Shown: positions 8,455-19,963 of the stretch, one piece after another | Position numbering within the stretch: position 1 is the first letter of the stretch | Layout of the letters: every line of letters starts with the position of its first letter | Assembly: GCA_963737365.1 (NCBI GenBank) | Contig: CAVTSD010000001.1 | Span: 1,240,001 to 1,304,000 of the forward strand | Length of the DNA: 64,000 nt | Direction: 5' to 3' | DNA from: Roseiarcus sp963737365 | GTDB lineage: Bacteria > Pseudomonadota > Alphaproteobacteria > Rhizobiales > Beijerinckiaceae | Notes under the pieces: model-generated | What the model was told of the DNA's origin: nothing | The model's database searches: none | Seen by the model: only the letters and a program-made list of their open reading frames with translations | Program-made: the position numbers and the translations under genes

Positions 8455-8811
8455 TCAGCCGTTCCCTTTGGGTCGCCAGTTCAAACCAGAACTGTCATAG
8501 GCCCAGGAATATTGCGTCGCCATCTGCGTCGCGCGCATGGCGCGATAGCCGAGCGCGCCGGCGATGATCATCCAGATCAAGGCGGTGATGAAGAGCGGGA
8601 TCGACAAGAGCGGCTCGCCGTAGAGCGCGTAGTGAAGAAACCGCACCGCCGCGGCGAGAAAGACCATGTAGGGCGCCAGCATCGCGAGCGGCCTCCAAGT
8701 CTTGGCGACCGCTCTTCCGGTCGCCCAGGCGCCGGCTCCGCCCAAGACCAGGGTGATGAGGATAAAGGTGAAGAGGCCGTAGGGCGCATCGGACCACAGA
8801 ATGTCGCTCAT
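8455..8811 (-). CDS. Small membrane protein coupled to livF (DUF6867-like)
   Basis: A 118-residue protein with three hydrophobic segments (about residues 12-30, 42-60 and 70-92) and a hydrophilic tail WAYDSSGLNWRPKGNG. From memory, proteins of this kind are kept beside livF in many Hyphomicrobiales and carry the family name DUF6867; this was not checked. Its ATG overlaps the livF stop codon, so it is translated with the transporter. It may be an accessory subunit or assembly factor of the LIV transporter; no function is established. Confidence 0.8.
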   Translation of the reverse strand: MSDILWSDAPYGLFTFILITLVLGGAGAWATGRAVAKTWRPLAMLAPYMVFLAAAVRFLHYALYGEPLLSIPLFITALIWMIIAGALGYRAMRATQMATQYSWAYDSSGLNWRPKGNG

Positions 8812-9551
8812 CAGTGGCCTCCCTCGAGATAGGCCGCGCGAACCTCGGGGCGGGCCAGCAACTCCGCGCCGCCGCCTTGCATCGTGATCGCGCCATTGAC
8901 CATTACGTAGCCGCGGTGAGCAAGTTTCAGCGCATGAAAGGCGTTCTGCTCGACCAGGAAGACGGTCAAGCCTTCCGTCTTGTTCAGTTCGGCGATCACT
9001 TCGAAAATCTGCTTGACCACGAGAGGCGCAAGTCCAAGCGAGGGCTCGTCGAGAAGCAGCAGTCGCGGCCGGCTCATGAGCGCGCGCGCGATCGCAAGCA
9101 TCTGCTGCTCGCCGCCCGACAGCGTTCCCCCGCGCTGGGGGGCGCGCTCTTTCAGGCGCGGAAAGAGCGCGAACATGCGTTGGAGGTCTTCGTCGAAATG
9201 GGCGAAATTGTTGATCGAAGCGCCCATCTGCAGGTTCTCGAACACCGTCATGCGCGGGAAGATGCGTCGCCCTTCCGGCGACTGGGCGATCGAGAGGCGC
9301 GCGATCATGTGCGTCGGCAGGTTGGTGATGTCGTGGCCGTCGAAGGTGATCCGGCCCTGGCGCGCGCGGGGCGCGCCGAAGATCGTCATCATGGTCGTCG
9401 ACTTGCCAGCCCCGTTGGCGCCGATCAGCGTGACGATCTCACCTTTGTTGACGTCGAGGTCGACGCCCCGGAGCGCCTGGATCTTGCCGTAGAAAGTCTC
9501 GATGCCCCGCAGTTGCAGGAGCGGCGTGAGCGCGGCCGCGGCCGCGCTCAT
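8811..9551 (-). CDS. livF: LIV-type ABC transporter ATPase LivF
   Basis: A 246-residue ABC ATPase. Walker A is GANGAGKSTTMM, the signature is LSGGEQQMLAIARALM and Walker B is RLLLLDEPSLGLAP. It continues VFLVEQNAFHALKLAHRGYV, the typical LivF H-loop region. It powers uptake through LivH/LivM in the inner membrane. It overlaps livG at its start and the small membrane-protein gene at its end, each by 4 bases or fewer, so the set behaves as one operon. Confidence 0.95.
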   Translation of the reverse strand: MSAAAAALTPLLQLRGIETFYGKIQALRGVDLDVNKGEIVTLIGANGAGKSTTMMTIFGAPRARQGRITFDGHDITNLPTHMIARLSIAQSPEGRRIFPRMTVFENLQMGASINNFAHFDEDLQRMFALFPRLKERAPQRGGTLSGGEQQMLAIARALMSRPRLLLLDEPSLGLAPLVVKQIFEVIAELNKTEGLTVFLVEQNAFHALKLAHRGYVMVNGAITMQGGGAELLARPEVRAAYLEGGH

Positions 9552-10458
9552 TGCTCCAGTTCCTTTTCGATTTGCTCAACGTCCTCCTCGTCTTCGACGC
9601 CGAGGTAGGCCGCGATCACCTTCGGATCGGCGCGCACTTCCGCCGGCGTGCCGTCAGCAATCTTCACCCCGTAATCGAGCACCACCACATGATCGGAGAT
9701 TTGCATGACGACCGACATATCGTGCTCGATCAAGAGCACCGAAGTGTTGTGGTCGGCGCGGATCGATCGCAGAAGCGCGTTGAGTTCGGCGGATTCGCGC
9801 GGGTTGAGCCCCGCGGCCGGTTCATCAAGGCAAAGAAGCACGGGATCGGTGCACATCGCGCGCGCGATTTCGAGCCGGCGCTGAGCGCCGTAGGGCAACT
9901 CGCCCGCGGGATCGTCGGCCCGGTCCATAAGCCCGATCTTGTCGAGCCAGTATTTCGCCCGGTCGATGCACTCGGCCTCCTTACGGCGATAACTCGGCGC
10001 CCCGAGCAGCCCGAGCACGGTCAGACCGCTTGCGAGCATGAGCGCATTGTGGTGGGCGACCAGGAGGTTCTCAAGCGTGGTCATGCCCTGGAAGAGCCGG
10101 ATGTTCTGGAAGGTGCGCGCGACCCGCGCCTTCCGCGCAATCTCATGGTCGGGCATCCGCTCGAGCAGGAAGAGTTCGCCGTTCGCCGTCGCCGCATGCC
10201 GGCCGCTCGAACGGGTGACTGCGGCGATGTCCTCTGGCGTCGCGACGCCGTCGCGGGCAAGGGCAAGGCGCCCTTCGGTCGGCTTGTAGAAGCCGGTGAC
10301 GCAATTGAAGACCGTCGTCTTGCCTGCGCCGTTGGGGCCGATGAGCGCGGTGATGTCTCCCCTGCCGACCGCGAAGCTGAAAGCGTTCACCGCCACAAGG
10401 CCGCCGAAACGCATCGTGAGGTTTTCGACGGCGAGGAGCGGGCCGGTCAGCCAGTTCA

Positions 10459-10462
<4 letters not shown>
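9548..10462 (-). CDS. livG: LIV-type ABC transporter ATPase LivG
   Basis: A 304-residue ABC ATPase, longer than the classic ~255. Walker A is GPNGAGKTTVFN, and Walker B is LLCLDEPAAGLNPRE. The signature reads ELPYGAQRRLEIARAM, the degenerate form normal for LivG. The extra length lies in a segment after KPTEGRL (about residues 65-105), where LivG homologues of alphaproteobacteria often carry an insert, and in an acidic C-terminal tail EDEEDVEQIEKELEQ. It is coupled to livM upstream (ATGA) and livF downstream. Confidence 0.95.
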
Positions 10463-11913
<1,451 letters not shown>

Positions 11914-11916
11914 CGC

Positions 11917-12831
<915 letters not shown>

Positions 12832-13065
12832 GCGCCCACCCTGCTTTCTCGTTTCACTCCGCTTCGCAGGAAACGTGCCATTCGTTCGCGGCCGCCCTGT
12901 CTTTGTATCGCTCTCGACCCGCCGCCGCGCCCTGCCGGCGCGATCGCTCGCCTGAGTTTTGGGCAGCGTAACCGGCGCGGGGGCGCGCGGCAACCGGGCG
13001 CCGTGGCGTTTCCCGGGGTCGCCTCGGGGACCTGAAGGGATTCGAGATATTGCCGCGACCTGCGT

Positions 13066-13083
13066 AATATTCATGCGAATATT
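13066..13083. promoter_or_regulatory. Inverted repeat in the liv/cox divergent promoter region
   Basis: AATATTC (13066-13072) and GAATATT (13077-13083) are perfect inverted repeats around ATGC. The site lies between the divergent livH (start 12831) and coxG (start 13265) genes, in a locally AT-rich patch. A dimeric regulator could act on either operon here; no protein is assigned. Confidence 0.4.
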
Positions 13084-13264
13084 TCGTATGGCCACGCAAT
13101 GTTGTTGCTTCGACTAGCAATCCGGTTAGAAACGAAGCGTCGCCATCCGCGATGGAAGATCACGGCGGCGTCTTGATATTTCTCGCGCGTTGCGAAATGC
13201 TGGCAATACAGAGCTGATCTGCAACTCAGAACCGATCAGCCCAGTTGTTTTGGAAGGAACGTTC

Positions 13265-13729
13265 ATGGCGATGACGATGACGGGCGAAGTGACTTTGCCC
13301 GCCGACAGACCAAAAGTCTGGGCTCTCCTGAACAATCCCGAAATGCTCAAATCCGCAATTCCAGGCTGCCAGTCATTGGAGAGGACTGGCGAGAATGGTT
13401 TCGCCGCGGTCGTCAAAATGAAGATCGGACCCGTATCCGCCACGTTCAAAGGCAAGGTTGAGCTTTCCGATATCACGCCGCTCGAGGGCTACACCATCAA
13501 TGGCGAGGGCGAGGGCGGGATTGCGGGCTTCGCCAAGGGCGGCGCGAAAGTGGCGCTTGCGGATGCGGAGGGCGGCACGCTTTTGCGCTATGACGTCGAT
13601 GCGACGGTCGGCGGCAAGATCGCGCAGCTTGGCTCGCGTCTGATCGACGGCGTCGCCAAGAACATGGCTGACAAGTTTTTCACGAATTTCGCCAGTCTCG
13701 CTCAGAACAGCGAGGCGCAGGCCGGATAG
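13265..13729 (+). CDS. coxG: CoxG-like SRPBCC protein (CO dehydrogenase subunit G family)
   Basis: A 154-residue protein starting MAMTMTGEVTLPADRPKVWA, followed by LLNNPEMLKSAIPGCQSLE, the CoxG signature. GKVELSDITPLEGYTINGEG and LIDGVAKNMADKFFTNF complete the START-like fold. CoxG family members help tether or mature molybdenum hydroxylases at the membrane; the role is not well defined. GGAAGGA lies 8 bases before the ATG at 13265. It is the first gene of the molybdenum hydroxylase operon. Confidence 0.88.
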   Translation: MAMTMTGEVTLPADRPKVWALLNNPEMLKSAIPGCQSLERTGENGFAAVVKMKIGPVSATFKGKVELSDITPLEGYTINGEGEGGIAGFAKGGAKVALADAEGGTLLRYDVDATVGGKIAQLGSRLIDGVAKNMADKFFTNFASLAQNSEAQAG

Positions 13730-13800
13730 GAATCCCAAGCGGGCCGTTGCGCCGAGTTCTGCGCCGCCGCCCGAAGACGTTTGGTTTGGAGGGTATCGGA

Positions 13801-14295
13801 ATGGTTCATGTCTCGATGGCGGTGAACGGCCGCCCCGCATCGGCGGATGTCGATTCGCGGACGCTGCTCGTGCAGTTCCTGCGCGAAAATCTGCGTCTGA
13901 CCGGCACGCATGTGGGCTGCGACACGTCGCAATGCGGCGCCTGCGTGGTTCACGTCGACGGCCGCGCGATCAAGTCGTGCACGGTGCTGGCGGCGAGCTG
14001 CGAGGGCGCTGAGGTGACGACGATCGAAGGCCTGGCGACCGGGGGGAAACTGCATCCAATGCAGCAGGCCTTCCAGGACAATCATGGGCTGCAATGCGGC
14101 TTCTGCACGCCAGGCATGATCATGTCCGCCGTCGACCTCGTGAACCGGGAGGGCTCCAACATTGACGAAGCCAAGATTCGCCACGGCCTCGAAGGCAACA
14201 TCTGCCGCTGCACCGGCTACCACAACATCGTGAAATCGATCGCTCAGGGCGCCCGCGAGATGGGCGCCGGCGCGACGCAGCAGGCGGCCGAATAA
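13801..14295 (+). CDS. coxS: Molybdenum hydroxylase small subunit, two [2Fe-2S] clusters (form II CoxS type)
   Basis: A 164-residue iron-sulfur subunit. GCDTSQCGACVVHVDG with the later SC is the plant-ferredoxin-like N-terminal cluster. CGFCTPGMIMS and GNICRCTGYHNIV form the C-terminal helical cluster. It relays electrons from the Mo centre in CoxL to FAD in CoxM. ATG at 13801 is preferred over an upstream frame start, with GGAGGG about 10 bases before. It lies between coxG and coxL; the S-L-M order is that of form II enzymes. Confidence 0.93.
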   Translation: MVHVSMAVNGRPASADVDSRTLLVQFLRENLRLTGTHVGCDTSQCGACVVHVDGRAIKSCTVLAASCEGAEVTTIEGLATGGKLHPMQQAFQDNHGLQCGFCTPGMIMSAVDLVNREGSNIDEAKIRHGLEGNICRCTGYHNIVKSIAQGAREMGAGATQQAAE

Positions 14296-14331
14296 TAAGG
14301 GCGCGTGACGCCGTTAAAGGGAGAAAGCATC

Positions 14332-16698
14332 ATGGGCGTGACCGCCATTGGGACCTCTGTCAAACGGACAGAGGACATCCGCTTCATCACCGGCAAGGGC
14401 CGTTACGTCGATGACGTCAATCGGCCGGGCCAGGCCTTCGCTTATTTTCTTCGCTCGCCCCACGCCCACGCGACGATCGACAAAATCGATCTTTCGGCCG
14501 CCCTCAAGGCGCCTGGCGTGGTTGCGATCTTTACCGGTGACGACATCGCGGCCGACAAGGTCGGCGGCCTCATCTGCGGATGGATGATCCACTCGAAGGA
14601 CGGCTCGCCAATGAAGGCGGGCGCGCATCCCGCGCTCGCTCAGGGCAAAGTGCGCTACGTCGGCGACCACGTTGCCGTCGTCATCGCGGACACCTATGCG
14701 CAGGCGCGAGAAGCGGGCGAAAAGATCGCGGTCCAATATGGCGAGTTGCCGGCCGTCGCCGATACAGCGACCGCGTCGCAGCCCGGTCAGCCGCAAATCC
14801 ATGACGCCGCGCCCGGCAACACGGTCTACAACTGGCATCTCGGCGACAAGGCCGCGACCGATGCGGCCTTCGCGGCCGCAAAGCACGTGACGAAGCTCGA
14901 CCTCGTCAACAACCGCCTGATCCCGAATCCGATGGAGCCGCGCGCCGCCGTCGGCGACTACGATTCCGGAACGGACACGATCACGCTTTATACGACGAGC
15001 CAGAACCCGCATGTCGCGCGGCTCGTGCTCTCGGCGTTCATCGGCCTTGCGCCGGAACATAAGCTTCGCGTCATCGCGCCCGACGTTGGCGGCGGCTTCG
15101 GTTCGAAAATCTTCATCTACGCCGAGGAGACGATCTGCGCGTGGGCGGCGAAAAAGATCGACCGGCCGGTCAAATGGAATTCGGATCGGACGGAGGCCTT
15201 CCTCTCGGACGCGCACGGTCGCGACCATGTGACGCATGCCGAACTTGCGCTCGACGCGGGCGGCAAGATCACCGGCTTGCGCGTGCATACGATCGCCAAT
15301 CTCGGCGCTTATCTCTCGACCTTCGCGTCCTCCGTGCCGACTTATCTCTATGGGACGCTGCTCTCGGGCCAATACGCCATCCCGAACATCTATTGCGAAG
15401 TCGATGCGGTTTACACCACCACCGCGCCGGTGGACGCTTATCGCGGCGCGGGGCGCCCGGAGGCGACTTTCGTCGTCGAGCGCATTGTCGAAGTCGCGGC
15501 GCGGGAAACCGGCCAGGATCCAGCCGAGTTTCGGCGGAAGAACTTCATCACTTCGTTTCCGCACCAGACGCCGGTCATCATGGCCTATGACGCGGGCGAT
15601 TACCCGGGCGCGCTCGATAAGGCGCTGGCGCTTGCCGATTACAAAGGCTTGCCCGCACGCAAAGCCGCTTCCGCGGCCAAAGGCAAATTGCGGGGCTTGG
15701 GTATTTCCGCCTACATCGAGGCCTGCGGCATCGCGCCGTCTGCCGCGGTTGGTTCGCTCGGCGCCGGCGTCGGCCTTTGGGAATCGGCGGAAGTGCGCGT
15801 CAATCCGATCGGCACAGTCGAGGTTCTGACGGGCGCGCACAGCCACGGGCAGGGCCATGAGACGACCTTCGCTCAGCTCGTCTCCAGCCGTCTCGGCATT
15901 CCGATGGAGAACGTCTCGATCGTCCACGGAGATACCGACAAAGTGCAGATGGGCATGGGCACCTATGGCTCGCGCTCCGGCGCCGTCGGCATGTCGGCGA
16001 TCTTCAAGGCGCTCGACAAGATCGAAGCCAAGGCGAAGAAGGTCGCGGGCCATGTGCTCGAGGCCTCCGAAGGCGACATCGAGTTCAAGGACGGGATGTT
16101 TACGGTCAAGGGCACGGACAAGTCGATCGACTTTGGCTCGGTGGCGCTGCAAGCCTATATCGCGCATAAGTTCAACGGCCAGGAACTCGAGCCGGGGCTT
16201 AAGGAAGGCGCGTTCTGGGATCCGACCAATTTTACCTTCCCCGCGGGCGTTCACATCTGCGAGCTTGAGATCGACCCGCAAACCGGCATGGTCACGATCG
16301 ACCGATGGACGGCGGTCGACGACTTCGGCAAGCTCATTAATCCGATGATCGTTGAAGGCCAGGTGCATGGCGGCATCGCTCAAGGCGTGGGCCAGGCGCT
16401 TCTCGAAGGCGCGCATTACGACGGCGAGGGGCAATTGCTGACCGCGAGCTTCATGGACTATTGCATGCCGCGCGCCGACAACCTGCCTTCTTTCAAGGTC
16501 GAAACGATCGAGACTGTCTGCCCATCCAACCCGCTCGGCATCAAAGGATGCGGGGAGGCGGGGGCGATCGCTTCGCCGCCCGCGGTTATCAACGCCCTCA
16601 CCGACGCGCTCGGTCACGAGGACATTGCCATGCCGGCTACGCCGCAAGCCATCTGGCGCGCCGCGCAGAAGACCATGACGAAGCGCGCCGCGGAATAA
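14332..16698 (+). CDS. coxL: Molybdenum hydroxylase large subunit (form II CoxL-like)
   Basis: A 788-residue molybdopterin-binding subunit of the xanthine oxidase family. GTSVKRTEDIRFITGKGRY is the typical start. The active-site loop reads DAYRGAGRPEATFVVERIVE. True CO dehydrogenases (form I) have AYRCSFR with the Cu-bearing Cys, which is missing here, so this is form II, for which the substrate is usually unknown. AHSHGQGHETTFAQL and the C-terminal GCGEAGAIASPPAVINAL, with the catalytic Glu, are present. GGGAG precedes the ATG at 14332. Aldehydes, purines or other N-heterocycles are plausible substrates. Confidence 0.93.
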   Translation: MGVTAIGTSVKRTEDIRFITGKGRYVDDVNRPGQAFAYFLRSPHAHATIDKIDLSAALKAPGVVAIFTGDDIAADKVGGLICGWMIHSKDGSPMKAGAHPALAQGKVRYVGDHVAVVIADTYAQAREAGEKIAVQYGELPAVADTATASQPGQPQIHDAAPGNTVYNWHLGDKAATDAAFAAAKHVTKLDLVNNRLIPNPMEPRAAVGDYDSGTDTITLYTTSQNPHVARLVLSAFIGLAPEHKLRVIAPDVGGGFGSKIFIYAEETICAWAAKKIDRPVKWNSDRTEAFLSDAHGRDHVTHAELALDAGGKITGLRVHTIANLGAYLSTFASSVPTYLYGTLLSGQYAIPNIYCEVDAVYTTTAPVDAYRGAGRPEATFVVERIVEVAARETGQDPAEFRRKNFITSFPHQTPVIMAYDAGDYPGALDKALALADYKGLPARKAASAAKGKLRGLGISAYIEACGIAPSAAVGSLGAGVGLWESAEVRVNPIGTVEVLTGAHSHGQGHETTFAQLVSSRLGIPMENVSIVHGDTDKVQMGMGTYGSRSGAVGMSAIFKALDKIEAKAKKVAGHVLEASEGDIEFKDGMFTVKGTDKSIDFGSVALQAYIAHKFNGQELEPGLKEGAFWDPTNFTFPAGVHICELEIDPQTGMVTIDRWTAVDDFGKLINPMIVEGQVHGGIAQGVGQALLEGAHYDGEGQLLTASFMDYCMPRADNLPSFKVETIETVCPSNPLGIKGCGEAGAIASPPAVINALTDALGHEDIAMPATPQAIWRAAQKTMTKRAAE

Positions 16699-16738
16699 AG
16701 CGAGCTGATCTTTTTGTCCCTCGTTGGGAGACCCGACA

Positions 16739-17533
16739 ATGTACGCCTTTGAATATCACCGCCCGGAGACGCTCTCCGCAGCTGTCGCCGATATCGCAAA
16801 TCCGGACGCCAAAGTGCTGGCTGGCGGCATGACCCTGCTGCCAACCATGAAGCAGCGTCTTGCGTCGCCGAGCGCGCTCGTCGATCTCAAGAACGTGCGC
16901 GAGCTGGCCGGCATCGCCCGCGAGGGGAACAATGTCGTCATCGGAGCGATGGCCCGACACGGGGAGGTCGCTCACAACAAGGACGTCCAAGCGGCGATTC
17001 CGGCGCTCGCCTCGCTTGCCGGCGTGATTGGAGATCCGCATGTCCGCAACATGGGCACGATCGGCGGCTCCATCGCCAACAACGATCCAGCCGCGGACTA
17101 CCCAGCCGCGGCGCTGGCGCTCGGCGCGACGATCGTGACCAACAAGCGCCGCATCGCGGCAGCGGATTTTTTCACCGGACTTTTTGAAACGGCGCTGGAG
17201 CCCGGCGAACTCATCACCCAGGTCAGTTTTCCGATCCCGCAGAAGGCCGCATACGAGAAGTTCCGCAACCCGGCGTCGCGCTACGCGCTGGCTGGCGTCT
17301 TCGTCGCGAAAACCGCCGACGGCGTTCGCGTCGCGGTGACAGGGGCCGGCCAGAACGGCGTTTTCCGCGCGACCGAGTTCGAGAAGGCGCTCGACGCGAA
17401 TTTTGCGCCAGATGCGCTTAAGGGAATCGCCGTGTCGTCGGATGCGATTATCGCCGACCTCCATGGCGACGCCGATTATCGAGCCCATCTCATCGGCGTC
17501 ATGGCGAGACGCGCTGTGGCGGCTGCGGGCTAA
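16739..17533 (+). CDS. coxM: Molybdenum hydroxylase medium subunit, FAD-binding (CoxM type)
   Basis: A 264-residue flavoprotein. LAGGMTLLPTMKQRLASP and ASLAGVIGDPHVRNMGTIGG are the two FAD-pyrophosphate motifs of the family, followed by SIANNDPAADYPAA. It accepts electrons from CoxS and passes them to quinone or another acceptor. The ATG at 16739 has TTGGGAG about 8 bases upstream. It is the third subunit in S-L-M order. A palindromic hairpin separates it from the MoxR gene. Confidence 0.93.
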   Translation: MYAFEYHRPETLSAAVADIANPDAKVLAGGMTLLPTMKQRLASPSALVDLKNVRELAGIAREGNNVVIGAMARHGEVAHNKDVQAAIPALASLAGVIGDPHVRNMGTIGGSIANNDPAADYPAAALALGATIVTNKRRIAAADFFTGLFETALEPGELITQVSFPIPQKAAYEKFRNPASRYALAGVFVAKTADGVRVAVTGAGQNGVFRATEFEKALDANFAPDALKGIAVSSDAIIADLHGDADYRAHLIGVMARRAVAAAG

Positions 17534-17568
17534 GCCGCAAGAAGCGGCGAAGTCGGACCATCCTCTCC

Positions 17569-17589
17569 GGGCCGGGCTTGACCCGGCCC
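17569..17589. repeat. REP-like palindrome between coxM and the MoxR gene
   Basis: GGGCCGGG (17569-17576), loop CTTGA, CCCGGCCC (17582-17589): a perfect 8-base stem followed by TAGCTCTTTTT. It resembles GC-rich dispersed intergenic palindromes of alphaproteobacteria. It may also act as an intra-operon attenuator that lowers maturation-gene expression relative to the enzyme subunits. Confidence 0.5.
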
Positions 17590-17627
17590 TAGCTCTTTTT
17601 GGCGCGGCGCGCCGGCGGATTCTCGAC

Positions 17628-18578
17628 GTGGAGTTTGACTTGTCCCGGCAAAAGCCGGCCCTCCCGGCCTCGATCGACGAAACCCTGAGTTTGCTCGGCA
17701 AGGCTTCCTATGTCGGCGACCGCGCTCTCGCGACCGTGATTTTCTTGAGCCTGCGCCTTGGAAGGCCGCTGTTTCTCGAAGGCGAGGCCGGCGTCGGCAA
17801 GACCGAGGTGGCCAAGGTTCTCGCATCCTCGCTCAATCGAAAGCTGATCCGCCTCCAGTGCTACGAGGGCCTCGACGTCGCGAGCGCGGTCTACGAATGG
17901 AACTATCCCGCGCAGATGATGGCCATCCGGCTCGCGGAGGCCGCCGGGGAGCACGACAAGGATCGCATCGAGCACGACATCTTTTCGCAGCGCTATCTCA
18001 TCAAGCGCCCGCTCCTGCAGGCGCTCGAGCCCGGCGTCGACGGAGCGCCGGTGCTCCTCATCGATGAAATCGACCGCGCCGACGAGGCCTTCGAAGCTTA
18101 TCTGCTCGAGATCCTGTCCGACTTCCAGGTGACGATTCCGGAAATCGGCGTCATGACCGCGCCCGAACCGCCGATTGTCGTCATCACCTCCAACCGCACG
18201 CGCGAAATCCATGACGCGCTCAAGCGACGCTGCCTCTATCATTGGCTTGGCTACCCGGATCTGGCGCGCGAAACGGCGATCGTCCGCGCCAAGGCGCCGA
18301 AGGCGCCCGAGCGACTGACCGCCGAACTCGTTGCGTTCGTGCAGCGGCTGCGCAAGCAGGATCTGTTCAAGTCGCCCGGCGTCGCCGAAACCCTGGACTG
18401 GGCGGCCGCGCTGACCGAGCTCGACGCCGTAGCTCTCGACCCCGCGCAAGTCTCCGATACGCTCGGCGTATTGCTGAAATATCAGGACGACATCGCCAAG
18501 ATCGAGGGCGGAAAAGCGCAGACGCTGGTCGAAGAGACGCGCGCCGAGCTTCGTCGCCTCGAGATCGGATCGACGTGA
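17628..18578 (+). CDS. coxD: MoxR-family AAA+ ATPase (CoxD-like maturation factor)
   Basis: About 316 residues. Walker A is LEGEAGVGKTEVAKVLA, Walker B VLLIDEIDRADEAFE, and LIRLQCYEGLDVASAVYEWN is the MoxR/CoxD signature; sensor region VVITSNRTREIHDALKRRC follows. CoxD-type ATPases work with VWA proteins in maturing Mo hydroxylase active sites. The open frame reaches back into coxM, but homologous sequence begins near ALPASIDETL. GTG at 17628 (used here) and TTG at 17640, which has GTGGAG upstream, are the candidate starts. The VWA partner gene follows. Confidence 0.88.
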   Translation: MEFDLSRQKPALPASIDETLSLLGKASYVGDRALATVIFLSLRLGRPLFLEGEAGVGKTEVAKVLASSLNRKLIRLQCYEGLDVASAVYEWNYPAQMMAIRLAEAAGEHDKDRIEHDIFSQRYLIKRPLLQALEPGVDGAPVLLIDEIDRADEAFEAYLLEILSDFQVTIPEIGVMTAPEPPIVVITSNRTREIHDALKRRCLYHWLGYPDLARETAIVRAKAPKAPERLTAELVAFVQRLRKQDLFKSPGVAETLDWAAALTELDAVALDPAQVSDTLGVLLKYQDDIAKIEGGKAQTLVEETRAELRRLEIGST

Positions 18579-18594
18579 GGTCGGCCCAAGGGCA

Positions 18595-19815
18595 ATGAGC
18601 GGGAGTTTAGAGGCCGAACCTGCGAGCGGCGGCGTCCTGGCGCAAAACATCACTCACTTTGCCCGCGCTCTGCGCGATGCGGGCATCCCGCTCGGGCCAG
18701 GCGCGGTGCTCGATGCGCTAGCGGCGGTCGAGGCGGCGGGCATCGGAGATCGACAGGACTTCTACACGACGCTGCATGCGATCTTCGTCAAAAAGCATGA
18801 GCATAGCCTGCTGTTCGACCAGGCTTTTCGGATCTTCTGGAAGCGCCAAGGCTTCATCGAAAAGCTGATTGCGATGATGTCCCCGCGCGCGCCCAGCAAA
18901 TCCGAGCCGAAGCCGCCCGAAGCCGGAGCAAGTCGCGTCTCCGACGCCCTTTTCAAATCGGTTCAAGACCGCGCCAAGCCGCCTCCGCTGATTGAACTCG
19001 ACGCCCGGCTGACCATGTCGGCCGCCGAGATCCTGCGATCCAAGGACTTCGCCCAAATGAGCGCGGCGGAGATCGAGGAGGCTCGCAAGGCGATCAAGCG
19101 GCTCGTTATGCCCGAAGACAGGCATAGAACGCGCCGCTTTTCGCCTGGCGGCCGTCCCGCTCGCGTCGATGCGCGCCGAAGCTTCCGCCGCTCGCTTGAG
19201 CCCGGCGGCGTGATCGACCTCGAGTTTCGTTCAGCCGTCGAGCGCCCCCCGCCGGTTGTCGCCTTGTGCGACATTTCCGGGTCCATGAACGAATATTCGC
19301 GCCTCTTTCTGCACTTCCTGCACGCCCTTGGGGAAACGCGACGCGTCTCGACTTTCCTGTTCGGCACGCGACTCACCAACGTGACCCGCGCGATGCGCGC
19401 CCGCGATCCCGACGATGCGCTGGCGAAGTGCTCGGCGCTCGCCGTCGACTGGTCCGGCGGCACCCGGATCGGCGAAGCACTGCACCGCTTCAACCGGGAT
19501 TGGTCGCGGCGCGTGCTCGGCCAAGGCGCGATTACGCTCCTCATCACGGATGGGCTCGAGCGCGACAATCTCGACAGGCTTAAGGCGGAGATGGAGCGGC
19601 TCGCCAAATCGAGCCGGCGGGTGATCTGGGTCAACCCGCTCCTGCGCTACGGCGACTTTGCCGCCAAGGCGGGGGGGATCCGAACCATGCTGCCTTACGT
19701 CGATTCGTTCCGTCCGATCCACAATCTCGCCAGCATGGCCGAACTTTGCCAGGCCTTGTCGGGCGGCCGGGACTCGTCCGACGATCCGAAGGCGCGGCTC
19801 CTGACGGTCGATTGA
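18595..19815 (+). CDS. coxE: VWA-domain protein (CoxE-like)
   Basis: A 406-residue protein. Its N-terminal half is helical (NITHFARALRDAGIPLGPG onward). The C-terminal von Willebrand A domain begins PPPVVALCDISGSMNEYSR, with the MIDAS DxSxS motif, and continues VDWSGGTRIGEALHRFN and LLITDGLERDNLD. CoxE-type proteins pair with MoxR ATPases, here encoded 16 bases upstream, as a chaperone-like maturation unit for the molybdenum enzyme. A basic linker (RHRTRRFSPGGRPARVD) joins the halves. Confidence 0.9.
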   Translation: MSGSLEAEPASGGVLAQNITHFARALRDAGIPLGPGAVLDALAAVEAAGIGDRQDFYTTLHAIFVKKHEHSLLFDQAFRIFWKRQGFIEKLIAMMSPRAPSKSEPKPPEAGASRVSDALFKSVQDRAKPPPLIELDARLTMSAAEILRSKDFAQMSAAEIEEARKAIKRLVMPEDRHRTRRFSPGGRPARVDARRSFRRSLEPGGVIDLEFRSAVERPPPVVALCDISGSMNEYSRLFLHFLHALGETRRVSTFLFGTRLTNVTRAMRARDPDDALAKCSALAVDWSGGTRIGEALHRFNRDWSRRVLGQGAITLLITDGLERDNLDRLKAEMERLAKSSRRVIWVNPLLRYGDFAAKAGGIRTMLPYVDSFRPIHNLASMAELCQALSGGRDSSDDPKARLLTVD

Positions 19816-19963
19816 TTTCCCGTTATAGTCTTGCGGAGCGACCGGGGCAGACCCATTCTTGATGGGCGCGCTTTTTGGCGCCGACATTTCCGCTTGCAAG
19901 CCTATTGCGATGGCGCCGCGCCAACTTGGCTCATCGCGCTTTTGGGACCAAGGAGACGTTTCA

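Noticed and set aside
14314..16647. 777-codon open frame antisense to coxL
   Set aside because: It mirrors the codon periodicity of a GC-rich gene; its translation is Arg/Asp/His-rich with no domain, while the plus strand encodes an intact CoxL.
14332..16698. True (form I) CO dehydrogenase
   Set aside because: The active-site loop is AYRGAGR, lacking the Cys of AYRCSFR, and the subunit order is S-L-M.
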